From positions 1 through 9,880 of the forward strand of contig CAZLIC010000115.1 in assembly GCA_964559535.1 (NCBI GenBank): DNA of 9,880 nt. Reading direction: 5' to 3'. This DNA comes from CAZLIC01 sp964559535. GTDB lineage: Bacteria; Pseudomonadota; Alphaproteobacteria; Rhodobacterales; Rhodobacteraceae. Below are positions 1 through 6,785 of this stretch, in pieces; the stretch's first letter is position 1; each line of letters starts with the position of its first letter. The translations under genes were made by a program, and so were the position numbers. The notes under the pieces were generated by a model. That model saw only the letters and a list, made by a program, of their open reading frames with translations. It had not been told where the DNA came from and searched no databases.

Positions 1-5
1 CTATT

Positions 6-33
6 TCTGAACTATTCCGGGAATAGATTCAGA
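6..33. repeat. Strong imperfect inverted repeat (stem-loop)
   Basis: Bases 6-17 can pair with 21-26 plus 28-33, giving a 12-bp stem with one bulged A (position 27) and a 3-base CGG loop. The core CTATTC-CGG-GAATAG is perfect. The stem is richer in A+T than its surroundings, and no T-run follows it on either strand, so it does not look like a classical intrinsic terminator. It could be the 3' stem-loop of a gene left of the window or a palindromic operator. The rest of 1-133 shows no convincing coding sequence. Confidence 0.5.
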
Positions 34-133
34 TCTTGACCCGGTAGGTGTCACAATCGCTTCACCGTCCTGCCCCAACGCCGCCACATTCGCCCCCTAG
101 ATCACCTGCAGGTCATCGAAGGGAAAGACTGCC

Positions 134-277
134 ATGCAGCATGTGATCCAAGGCTACCGCGGCCTGCGGCTGCTGGTGAATCTCAACTGGGATCGCCTTG
201 CAGCGCTGGGCATCATCTTCGCCGCGCTGTTTGCCGGCGCCGCGCTGATCGACTTCATCCATACCCAGCCGCGCTGA
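134..277 (+). CDS. Small single-span membrane protein, unknown function
   Basis: This is a 47-codon reading frame from ATG to TGA, below the size usually reported. A good ribosome-binding sequence, GAAGGG (118-123), lies 10 bases before the ATG. The first 21 residues are polar and basic, with arginines at 9, 12 and 21 and an NLNWD segment at 16-20. Residues 22-42 are hydrophobic and rich in Ala, Gly, Leu and Ile, consistent with one transmembrane helix, and a short polar tail follows. The basic N-terminus suggests N-in topology. I do not recognise a named family. My impression that Rhodobacteraceae carry similar short proteins is from memory only. The gene ends 100 bases before bamA, and a separate promoter candidate lies between them, so co-transcription is not implied. 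It is supported by its start signal and its coherent membrane profile, not by homology. Confidence 0.6.
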   Translation: MQHVIQGYRGLRLLVNLNWDRLAALGIIFAALFAGAALIDFIHTQPR

Positions 278-314
278 CCGCTGCCGACCGCGCGACACGG
301 CCTTCCCCCGCCTT

Positions 315-343
315 TTGACAAGCCCCGGCATTCCCGCTAGCAC
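315..343 (+). promoter_or_regulatory. Candidate sigma70-type promoter for the bamA operon
   Basis: A perfect -35 hexamer, TTGACA (315-320), is followed after 17 bases by TAGCAC (338-343), which matches the -10 consensus at three of six positions. A strong -35 with a weak -10 is acceptable in high-GC alphaproteobacteria. It lies 34 bases before the chosen bamA start, in the gap after the small membrane protein. A weak 5-bp hairpin, CAAGA/TCTTG (346-350 with 357-361), would sit in the leader just before the ribosome-binding site. Confidence 0.45.
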
Positions 344-377
344 GTCAAGAGTTTGATCTTGCAGGGGGATGGGGTCG

Positions 378-2741
378 ATGACAGGCGCGCACAGTGGCGA
401 CAGGCGCAGCATCGGCACGGTCCGGGTTCCGGTGCGCCGCATGGCAACCGCGCTTTTCCTTGGCCTTGCAACGCCTTGCCTTCCGGTGACAACGCCCGCC
501 TTTGCCCAGGCCTTTACCTTTTCGAACGTGGTGATCGAAGGCAACGCGCGTGTCGAGGCCGCCACCATCCTGTCCTATGCCGGAATCGCCCGCGGCGCGT
601 CGGTCAGCGCGGGCCAGCTGAACGACGCCACGCAGCGGCTGGTTGACTCGGGCCTGTTCGAATCCGCCGAACTGATCCCCCAGGGCAGCACGCTCTTGAT
701 CCGCGTGCGCGAATTCCCGACGATCAACGTCATCAACTTCGAAGGCAACCGCCGGTTCGATGACGAACGGCTGCAGGGCCTGGTGTCGTCGCAGTCGCGC
801 CGGGTCTATTCGCCCGCGCAGGCCGAAGCCGATGCCGCCGCCATCACGGAGGCCTACGAGGCCGCGGGGCGCTATGCGGCGCGGGTGGACCCGCGCATCA
901 TACGGCGTGACGGCAACCGCGTCGACCTGGTGTTCGAGGTCCGCGAAGGCGGCGTCGTCGAGATCGAGCGCATCGGGTTCGTCGGCAACCGCGACTATAC
1001 CGACCGCCGCCTGCGGCAGGTTCTGTCCACCAAGCAGGCGGGGCTGTTGCGCACCTTCATCGGCAGCGACACCTTCGTCGCCGACCGGCTGGAGCTGGAC
1101 AAGCAGATGCTGCGCGACTTCTACCTGTCGCGCGGCTACGTCGACTTCCAGGTCGTCGATGCCTCGGCCGAGGTCACCCGCGAACGCGATGCCTTCTTCC
1201 TCACCTTCTCGATCCGCGAAGGGCGCAGCTTCAAGGTGGGCGCCGTCAGCACCGTGTCCGACATCCCCGAAATCGACGCGGCCGAGTTCGAGCGCGAGGT
1301 TCGCCTGCGCCCCGGTGTCACCTACAGCCCCACCGTCATCGACAACAACATCGCCCGGCTGGAAAACCTGGCGCTGCAGAAGGGGCTGAACTTCGTGCGG
1401 GTGGAACCGCGGCTGACGCGCAACGACCGCACGCAGACGCTGGACGTCACCTTTGCCATCGTGCGCGGCGAACGCCTGTTCGTCGAACGCATCGACATCG
1501 AGGGCAACACCACCACCCGCGACGACGTGGTGCGCCGCCAGTTCAGGACGGTGGAGGGCGACCCCTTCAACCCGCGCGAAATCCGCCAGGCGGCCGAACG
1601 CATCCGCGCGCTGGGGTTCTTCTCGACCGCCGAGGTCGAGGCGGAATCAGGCAGTGCCGCCGACCGCGTGGTGGTGAACGTCGATGTCGAGGAACAGCCG
1701 ACCGGCTCTCTGGGCCTTGGCCTGACCTATGGCACCGAAGATGGTCTGGGGGCGACCATCTCGTTCTCCGAACAGAACTTCCTGGGCCGCGGGCAAAGCA
1801 TCGCGGTGGACATCTCGACCTCCAGCGACACCAGCCGGAACAGCCTCAGCTTTGCCGAACCGGCCTTCCTGGGGCGCGACCTGCGGTTTGCGTTCGACGT
1901 CTTCTATAACCAGACCAACCAGTCGAACGCCGACTACGACACGCGCAGCATTGGCCTCGGTTCGTCGATCGGCTTTCCTCTGGGCCCGAACGGGCGGGCC
2001 GATCTGCGGTTCCGCGTGTCGCAGGATGAAATCAGGGACGTTGCGGCAGAAAGCTCGGCCATCCTGAAGCGTGAGGCGGACCGCGGCGCGCTGCTGACCT
2101 CGTCCCTGGGATACGGCTATTCGTTCGACAGTCGGCGCAACGGGCTCAGCCCGAACAGCAGCTTCGTGCTGCGGTTCAGCCAGGATTTTGCGGGTCTGGG
2201 CGGCGACGTGACATCGGTCACAACGTCGGTGTTTGCCGTGGCGGAACGTCGTGTCCTGAACGAGGAGGTCACGCTGCGCGCCGTATTCGAAGGTGGCGCG
2301 GTAACCGCAACCGGCGGCGACAGCACAAGGGTGACCGACCGCTTCTTCGGCAACGGCAAGCTGCGCGGCTTCGAGCCCAACGGCTTTGGCCCGCGCGACC
2401 TGTCGGCAGGCAATGAGGATGCACTGGGCGGCAATTTCTTTGCGGTGGCCCGGTTCGAGGCCGAATTCCCGCTGGGCCTGCCCGAGGAATACGGCATTCG
2501 CGGCGGCCTTTTCCTGGATGTCGGTTCGGTCTGGGGGCTGGATGACCGCGTGGGCACCGCGGCACAGCCAAACGGCGACGCGCTGGTGGACGACACGGCG
2601 CATCTCCGCTCGTCCATCGGGGTTTCGCTGTTCTGGGACACGCCGGTCGGGCCGTTGCGGTTCAACCTGTCCAAGGTGCTTGAAAAGCAGGACTACGACA
2701 AGGAACAGTCGTTCGACCTGACGATCTCGACCAAGTTCTGA
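378..2741 (+). CDS. bamA: BamA, outer-membrane protein assembly factor (Omp85)
   Basis: BamA is the essential barrel of the BAM machine, which folds beta-barrel proteins into the outer membrane. The 787-residue product fits the family. It has a signal peptide with a basic n-region (RR near 20-21) and likely cleavage after AFA at about 43. Five POTRA repeats follow (about 46-114, 115-191, 192-282, 283-364 and 365-440), several with the 'hxxIxhxGN' turn (IEGN, FEGN, FVGN, IEGN). A C-terminal barrel (about 445-787) carries LRGF at 662-665, matching the VRGF/Y loop-6 motif, and ends in phenylalanine (STKF), as outer-membrane barrels do. I chose the ATG at 378 because AGGGGG (363-368) lies 9 bases ahead. 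The in-frame ATG at 369 directly abuts that sequence, and one at 441 would give a shorter but still plausible signal peptide. The stop overlaps the skp start (TGATG). No rseP precedes it here. Confidence 0.96.
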   Translation: MTGAHSGDRRSIGTVRVPVRRMATALFLGLATPCLPVTTPAFAQAFTFSNVVIEGNARVEAATILSYAGIARGASVSAGQLNDATQRLVDSGLFESAELIPQGSTLLIRVREFPTINVINFEGNRRFDDERLQGLVSSQSRRVYSPAQAEADAAAITEAYEAAGRYAARVDPRIIRRDGNRVDLVFEVREGGVVEIERIGFVGNRDYTDRRLRQVLSTKQAGLLRTFIGSDTFVADRLELDKQMLRDFYLSRGYVDFQVVDASAEVTRERDAFFLTFSIREGRSFKVGAVSTVSDIPEIDAAEFEREVRLRPGVTYSPTVIDNNIARLENLALQKGLNFVRVEPRLTRNDRTQTLDVTFAIVRGERLFVERIDIEGNTTTRDDVVRRQFRTVEGDPFNPREIRQAAERIRALGFFSTAEVEAESGSAADRVVVNVDVEEQPTGSLGLGLTYGTEDGLGATISFSEQNFLGRGQSIAVDISTSSDTSRNSLSFAEPAFLGRDLRFAFDVFYNQTNQSNADYDTRSIGLGSSIGFPLGPNGRADLRFRVSQDEIRDVAAESSAILKREADRGALLTSSLGYGYSFDSRRNGLSPNSSFVLRFSQDFAGLGGDVTSVTTSVFAVAERRVLNEEVTLRAVFEGGAVTATGGDSTRVTDRFFGNGKLRGFEPNGFGPRDLSAGNEDALGGNFFAVARFEAEFPLGLPEEYGIRGGLFLDVGSVWGLDDRVGTAAQPNGDALVDDTAHLRSSIGVSLFWDTPVGPLRFNLSKVLEKQDYDKEQSFDLTISTKF

Positions 2742-3310
2742 TGCGCGCGGCAGCGGCTGTCCTTGCCTCTGTGGCGGCGCTGGCTCCGGCCGCAGCGCAA
2801 CAGGCGCCGACAACCGACAGCGGCCTGTCGGCCGCGCCGGTGCAGACGCCCGTGCTGGTCATCCGGCAGGATCGGCTGTTCGGAACCTCGGCCTTCGGCA
2901 AGGCGTCGCAGGCACGGCTCGATGCCGCCTCGGCCGCACTGATCGCCGAGAACCGCCGCATCGAGGGTGAGCTTGAGGCCGAGGAACGCGCCCTGACCGA
3001 CCGCCGCGCCACCCTGCCCACGGCCGAGTTCCGGGTTTTAGCCGACGCCTTTGACGAAAAGGTGGAACGTATCCGCGCTGAACAGGACGCCAAGTCCCGC
3101 GAACTGGCACGCAGCCGCGACGAAGACCGCCAGCGATTCATCGAATCTGCCTTGCCGGTGCTGGCCGAACTGCTGCGCGACCGGGGGGCGGCGGTCATCA
3201 TCGACCAGCAGGCGGTGTTCCTCAGCATCGACACGGTCGACATCACCGACGAGGCGGTGGCGCGCATCGACGCACGCATCGGCGACGGCAGCGGCGCCCC
3301 GCTGCCCTGA
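2741..3310 (+). CDS. skp: Skp/OmpH-family periplasmic chaperone
   Basis: Skp is a trimeric periplasmic holdase that carries unfolded outer-membrane proteins to BamA. The 189-residue product begins with a short, very Ala-rich signal peptide with likely cleavage after AAA at 19. An Ala/Pro/Thr-rich linker leads to a small strand, VLVIRQDRLF (38-47), typical of the first OmpH strand. A long charged helix of coiled-coil character (about 53-135, rich in E, R, A and L) then forms the tentacle. Residues 150-163 (AAVIIDQQAVFLSI) supply the last strands of the trimerisation body, matching the usual 'vi...a.ly.....DIT' ending with DIT at 167-169. The ATG shares one base with the bamA stop, so translational coupling is likely. 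Family assignment rests on architecture, a few motifs and position, because OmpH sequences diverge strongly. Confidence 0.88.
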   Translation: MRAAAAVLASVAALAPAAAQQAPTTDSGLSAAPVQTPVLVIRQDRLFGTSAFGKASQARLDAASAALIAENRRIEGELEAEERALTDRRATLPTAEFRVLADAFDEKVERIRAEQDAKSRELARSRDEDRQRFIESALPVLAELLRDRGAAVIIDQQAVFLSIDTVDITDEAVARIDARIGDGSGAPLP

Positions 3311-3401
3311 GACGACCGTGCGCCGGATGCGGCGCGAACCTTGCCGGTTGCCGCCCCGCTTGCTAGGCAGAAGGACAACCAGGAAAGGAGCCCGCGCCCC
3401 G

Positions 3402-3878
3402 ATGCCCGACGACAGCTCTGCCACCGCCACCACGGGATCGGCCGATCTCGACCTGATCCAGCGGATCATTCCGCACCGCTATCCGTTCCTGTTGATCGAC
3501 AAGGTGCGCGACGTGGTGGTGGGCAAGTCCTGCGTGGGCATCAAATGCGTGACCTTCAACGAACCGCAGTTCCAGGGACATTTCCCCGGCATGCCCATCT
3601 TGCCCGGCGTGATGATCATCGAGGCGATGGCGCAGACCGCGGGCGTGCTGGTGGGGCTGACGATGGACCTGGCCGACAAGGGCGCCAAGGTGTTCTTCAT
3701 GGGCGTCGAGAACGCCAAGTTCCGCCGCAAGGTGGTGCCGGGCGACGTGCTGGAGCTGCATGTCACCGCGCTGCGGGGCGGTGGCCGGGTCTGGAAGTTC
3801 GAGGGACGCGCCATGGTGGACGGTGAGCTGGCAACAGAGGCGACCTTTACCGCCATGTTCGACCTTTCCCGCGGATGA
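3402..3878 (+). CDS. fabZ: 3-hydroxyacyl-[ACP] dehydratase FabZ
   Basis: FabZ removes water from 3-hydroxyacyl-ACP in type II fatty-acid elongation. It draws on the same 3-hydroxyacyl-ACP pool that LpxA uses for lipid A. The product has 158 residues with the hot-dog fold signatures: IPHRYPFLLID at 23-33, the FNEPQFQGHFPGMPILPGV block with catalytic His60, and the central helix MIIEAMAQTAG with catalytic Glu74. MGVENAKFRRKVVPGD (100-115) is the usual substrate-tunnel segment. A purine-rich AGGAAAGGAG (3381-3390) stands 11 bases before the ATG, a little far but the only clear Shine-Dalgarno. The 91-base gap after skp is the largest in the cluster. It contains a weak promoter-like pair, TTGCCG (3341) and TAGGCA (3364) with 17 bases between, which I do not rely on. 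The first 15 or so residues are a variable polar extension. Confidence 0.97.
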   Translation: MPDDSSATATTGSADLDLIQRIIPHRYPFLLIDKVRDVVVGKSCVGIKCVTFNEPQFQGHFPGMPILPGVMIIEAMAQTAGVLVGLTMDLADKGAKVFFMGVENAKFRRKVVPGDVLELHVTALRGGGRVWKFEGRAMVDGELATEATFTAMFDLSRG

Positions 3879-3885
3879 CGGGGGC

Positions 3886-4680
3886 ATGATCGACCCGTCC
3901 GCCAGTATCCACCCTTCGTCTGTCGTCGAACCCGGTGCGCGCATCGGGGCAGGGGCCGTGGTCGGGCCGTTCTGCGTGATCGGGGCCGAGGTGACGCTGG
4001 CCCCCCGCGTGCAGGTGAAGTCGCACGCCGTGGTCACCGGCTGGACGGACATCGGCGAAGACACCGTCATTTTCCCCTTCGCCACGGTCGGAGAGGTGCC
4101 GCAGGACCTGAAGTTCCGCGGCGAGCACACCCGCCTGTCGGTGGGCGCCCGCTGCCGCATCCGCGAAGGCGCCACGCTGAACACCGGCACCGAGGGCGGC
4201 GGCGGCATCACCCGCGTGGGCGACGACGTGCTGATCATGACCGGTGCGCATGTGGGCCATGACGCGCAGGTGGGCAACCGGGTGATCCTGGTCAACAACG
4301 TGGCCATCGCCGGGCACTGCGTGCTGGGCGACGACGTGATCGTGGGGGGCCTGTCGGGCGTGCACCAGTGGGTGCGCATCGGCCGCGGCGCCATCATCGG
4401 CGCCGTCACCATGGTGGCGCAGGACGTGATTCCCTATGGCCTTGTGCAGGCGCCGCGGGGCGAGCTGGACGGGCTGAACCTGGTGGGGCTGAAGCGGCGC
4501 GGGGTAGAGCGCAGCGAGATCACCGCGTTGCGGGCCGCCTACCAGATGCTTGCGCAGGGCGAGGGCACCTTCCTGGACCGCGCCCGCCGCCTGTCGGACG
4601 AAACCGACAGCACGCATGTGCGCGAGGTGACGGATTTCGTCCTGGCCGCCTCGGACCGCAGCTTCCTGACGCCGAAATGA
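3886..4680 (+). CDS. lpxA: UDP-N-acetylglucosamine 3-O-acyltransferase LpxA
   Basis: LpxA performs the first lipid A step, moving a 3-hydroxyacyl chain from ACP to the 3-OH of UDP-GlcNAc in the cytoplasm. The 264-residue product is close to the E. coli length (262). Residues 1 to about 185 are imperfect hexapeptide repeats of a left-handed beta helix, and the rest is the helical C-terminal domain. Aligned without gaps to E. coli as I remember it, the key residues keep their numbers: His122, His125 (catalytic base), His144, His160 and Arg204. The acyl-ruler position, Gly173 in E. coli, is Ala173 here, which may favour a chain shorter than C14. The start lies 7 bases after the fabZ stop with only a G-run beside it, so coupled translation is likely. 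The stop overlaps lpxI by ATGA. Confidence 0.97.
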   Translation: MIDPSASIHPSSVVEPGARIGAGAVVGPFCVIGAEVTLAPRVQVKSHAVVTGWTDIGEDTVIFPFATVGEVPQDLKFRGEHTRLSVGARCRIREGATLNTGTEGGGGITRVGDDVLIMTGAHVGHDAQVGNRVILVNNVAIAGHCVLGDDVIVGGLSGVHQWVRIGRGAIIGAVTMVAQDVIPYGLVQAPRGELDGLNLVGLKRRGVERSEITALRAAYQMLAQGEGTFLDRARRLSDETDSTHVREVTDFVLAASDRSFLTPK

Positions 4681-5501
4681 CCGGACCGGCGGGGCAGGGC
4701 GGGCGCACGGCCATTGTCGCCGGGTCGGGCCTGCTGCCTGCCGCGCTGGCCGCCGCCGCGCCGCAACGCCCGCTGCTGGCCGCGCTGGAGGGCTTCGTGC
4801 CAGAAGGCATCGCGCCCGACCTGACCTTCCGGGTGGAACGGCTGGTGCCCTTCCTTCGGCATCTGGCGGATCTGGGCGTGACGCAGGTGTGCTTTGCAGG
4901 CGCGGTGCGCCGCCCGCGGCTGGACCCCGCGCTGTTCGACCCCGACACTGCGCAACTGGTGCCCCGCCTGCTGGCCGCCATGCAGGCGGGCGACGATGCC
5001 ACCCTGCGGGCGGTGATCGACCTGTTCACCGCAGAAGGCTTCGCCGTGATCGGCGCCGCCGATCTGGCCCCCGCGCTGCTGCCCCCGCCCGGCCTGCTGG
5101 CCGGTACCCTGCCACCGGGTGCCGAAGCAGATGCCGCCCGCGCCGTGGCCATCGTGCAGGCGCTGGGGCAGGCCGATGTGGGGCAGGCTTGTGTGGTGCA
5201 GCAGGGCCTGTGCCTGGCTGTCGAGGCGTTGCCCGGCACCGACCACATGCTGGCCACGGTCGCCGCACTGCCGGCCAATCTCAGGCCGGGGGCCGGGGGC
5301 CTGCTCTACAAGGCCGCCAAACCGGGGCAGGACCGCCGCATCGACCTGCCCGCGCTGGGCCCCGCCACGGTGCGAAACGCCGCCGCCGCGGGCCTGCAGG
5401 GCATCGCCTTTGCTGCCGGTGACGTGCTGCTGCTGACGCCCGACACCACCGCGCAGGCCGCGCGCGAGGCGGGCCTGTTCCTGTGGGCGCGCGGGACATG
5501 A
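4677..5501 (+). CDS. lpxI: UDP-2,3-diacylglucosamine diphosphatase LpxI (DUF1009)
   Basis: LpxI hydrolyses UDP-2,3-diacylglucosamine to 2,3-diacylglucosamine 1-phosphate (lipid X) plus UMP. It replaces LpxH in many alphaproteobacteria and uses a different fold and chemistry. The 274-residue product starts with the small N-terminal domain (RTAIVAGSGLLPA, 10-22). After a linker it has the conserved C-terminal domain: VVQQGLCLAVEALPGTDHML (173-192), then the K...Q.RRIDLPALG segment (212-228). In that segment Asp223 lines up with the Asp225 that I recall as catalytic in the Caulobacter enzyme. The usual 'AVEGxxGTD' reads AVEALPGTD here. Both ends overlap their neighbours by ATGA (lpxA upstream, lpxB downstream), so the three lipid A genes are almost certainly translated as a coupled unit. 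Confidence 0.93.
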   Translation: MTGPAGQGGRTAIVAGSGLLPAALAAAAPQRPLLAALEGFVPEGIAPDLTFRVERLVPFLRHLADLGVTQVCFAGAVRRPRLDPALFDPDTAQLVPRLLAAMQAGDDATLRAVIDLFTAEGFAVIGAADLAPALLPPPGLLAGTLPPGAEADAARAVAIVQALGQADVGQACVVQQGLCLAVEALPGTDHMLATVAALPANLRPGAGGLLYKAAKPGQDRRIDLPALGPATVRNAAAAGLQGIAFAAGDVLLLTPDTTAQAAREAGLFLWARGT

Positions 5502-6649
5502 GGCTGTTCGTGCTGGCAGGCGAGCCTTCGGGCGACCGGCTGGGCGCGGCCTTGATGGCGGGGCTGCACGACCTGGCGCCGGGCACGGGTTTTGCGGGCG
5601 TGGGCGGCCCGGCCATGCAGGCGCAGGGGCTGGCCAGCATCTTTCCCATGCACGAACTGTCGGTCATGGGTTTGGCCGAGGTGCTGCCGAAATACCTGCA
5701 CCTGCGCCGCCGCCTGCACGAGCTTGCCGCGCGCATCGCCGCCGACCCGCCCGACGCGCTGGTCACCATCGACAGCCCGGATTTCAGCCTGCGCCTGGCC
5801 GCGCTGGCCCGCAAGGCGAACCCCAACCTGCCGGTGATCCACTACGTCGCGCCGTCGGTCTGGGCCTGGCGGCCGGGACGGGCGGCGAAAATGGCCCGCG
5901 TGGTGGACCATGTGCTGGCGCTTCTGCCGTTCGAGCCGCCCTACATGACCGCCGCGGGCATGACCTGCGACTTCGTGGGTCACCCGGTGGTGGCCGAACG
6001 GCTGGCCACCCCGCGCGAGGCCGACGCGCTGGCCGGGTCGCACCCGCTGATCCTGGCCCTGCCGGGGTCGCGCAAGTCCGAGGTGCGGCGGATCGCCCCG
6101 GTGATCGGGCAGACGCTGTCGCTCTTGAAGGTGCGATTTCCCGGCCTGCGCGTGGTGCTGCCCACCGTGCCGCACATCGCCCCCATGGTGCGCGATCTGG
6201 TGCGCGACTGGCCCGTGCGCCCCGAAATCATCGACAACGCCGACCGCAAGCGCGCGGCCTTCGCTGCCGCCGAAGTGGCGATCGCCGCTTCGGGCACCGT
6301 GTCGCTGGAACTTGCGGCCAACGACTGCCCCATGGTGGTGGCCTATGACATGCACTGGCTGACCTTCCGGCTGATGAAGATGATGGTGCGGGTGCAGACC
6401 GTCACGCTGGTGAACCTCGTCAGCGGCGTGACGGCCGTGCCCGAATTCCTGGGCCCCGCCTGCCGCGCCGCCCGCATTGCCCCCGCCGTCGCCCGCCTGC
6501 TGACCGACCCCGAAGCGCAGGAGGCGCAGCGCGAAGCGATGAAGGTGTCGATGGCGCGGCTGGGCAAAGGCGACGAAGCACCGGGGCTGCGCGCCGCACG
6601 CTCGGTGCTGGCACATCTGGCGGGGCGGGGGGTGCTGCCTGCGCCGTAA
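5498..6649 (+). CDS. lpxB: Lipid A disaccharide synthase LpxB (GT19)
   Basis: LpxB joins lipid X, the LpxI product, to UDP-diacylglucosamine, making the beta-1,6 disaccharide backbone of lipid A at the inner face of the inner membrane. The 383-residue product matches the family length. Signatures in order are LAGEPSGD (6-13), MGLAEVLPKY (57-66), TIDSPDFSLRL (90-100), the HYVAPSVWAWRPGR block (115-128), GHP (161-163), LPGSRKSEV (188-196), the nucleotide-binding SGTVSLELA (265-273), and VPEFLG (314-319). A hydrophobic and basic stretch around 288-305 (FRLMKMMVRV) is the usual membrane-contacting part. It is the last gene of the cluster. The spacer after its TAA faces the end of the convergent mnmA. 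Confidence 0.97.
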   Translation: MRLFVLAGEPSGDRLGAALMAGLHDLAPGTGFAGVGGPAMQAQGLASIFPMHELSVMGLAEVLPKYLHLRRRLHELAARIAADPPDALVTIDSPDFSLRLAALARKANPNLPVIHYVAPSVWAWRPGRAAKMARVVDHVLALLPFEPPYMTAAGMTCDFVGHPVVAERLATPREADALAGSHPLILALPGSRKSEVRRIAPVIGQTLSLLKVRFPGLRVVLPTVPHIAPMVRDLVRDWPVRPEIIDNADRKRAAFAAAEVAIAASGTVSLELAANDCPMVVAYDMHWLTFRLMKMMVRVQTVTLVNLVSGVTAVPEFLGPACRAARIAPAVARLLTDPEAQEAQREAMKVSMARLGKGDEAPGLRAARSVLAHLAGRGVLPAP

Positions 6650-6752
6650 CGCACCGACCGGGGGCGTACCGGGATGTCCACCGGCGGCCCATATCTGAAA
6701 AAATCCCTAACGCGCCAGCGCAACCTATTGAAATGATTGAGGCTGCGTCAGC

Positions 6753-6783
6753 GTCCCACGGTGGGACACCGCCTGTCCCACGG
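6753..6783. repeat. Triple GTCCCAC/GTGGGAC repeat cluster between convergent genes
   Basis: GTCCCACGG occurs at 6753-6761 and again at 6775-6783, exactly 22 bases apart. Between them lies the inverted copy GTGGGACA (6761-6768). The middle copy can pair leftward, forming the palindrome GTCCCACGGTGGGAC. It can also pair rightward, with 8-bp arms GTGGGACA/TGTCCCAC (6761-6768 with 6774-6781) and a 5-base loop. A small stem GCTG-CGT-CAGC (6742-6752) adjoins on the left. The right hairpin starts just past the mnmA stop. No T-run follows on either strand, so it is either a terminator of non-canonical type or a multi-copy protein-binding site. Elsewhere in 6650-6785 I see only a run of six A (6698-6703) with no good stem beside it. 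Confidence 0.5.
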
Positions 6784-6785
6784 GC

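Noticed and set aside
9..23. GAAC-N7-GGAA resembling an alphaproteobacterial LexA box
   Set aside because: The expected direct repeat GAAC-N7-GAAC is not met, and the bases are explained by the larger inverted repeat.
1..89. Short reverse-strand frame from a GTG to a TAG at positions 1-3
   Set aside because: It is only 28 codons, with no ribosome-binding site and no recognisable composition. It also runs through the stem-loop at 6-33.
348..358. AGAGTTTGATC, identical to the first part of the conserved 5' region of 16S rRNA
   Set aside because: The match stops after 11 bases. It is followed by the bamA ribosome-binding site and coding sequence, with no rRNA-like sequence beyond, so it is a chance match.
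1129..1135. TGTCGCG, the DNA word reported for SciP binding in Caulobacter
   Set aside because: It lies inside bamA coding sequence, far from any promoter. No copy is seen before sciP or ctrA.
1647..2813. Long reverse-strand open frame (388 codons) across bamA and skp
   Set aside because: It is opposite two well-supported genes. Its translation is Arg/Gln/Ala-rich without family motifs, as expected for a frame complementary to high-GC coding DNA.
3341..3369. TTGCCG-N17-TAGGCA as an internal promoter before fabZ
   Set aside because: Match to both hexamers is weak (four and two of six). Such pairs arise easily by chance in GC-rich DNA, so I mention it only under fabZ.
5306..6616. Long reverse-strand open frame (436 codons) across lpxI and lpxB
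   Set aside because: It is His/Gly/Arg-rich with no motif, and the forward strand encodes clear LpxI and LpxB. It is a codon-bias shadow.
6698..6721. Six A's (T-run on the reverse strand) with GCGC-CA-GCGC as a possible mnmA terminator
   Set aside because: The stem is only 4 bp with a 2-base loop, which is not stable enough, and bases intervene before the T-run.
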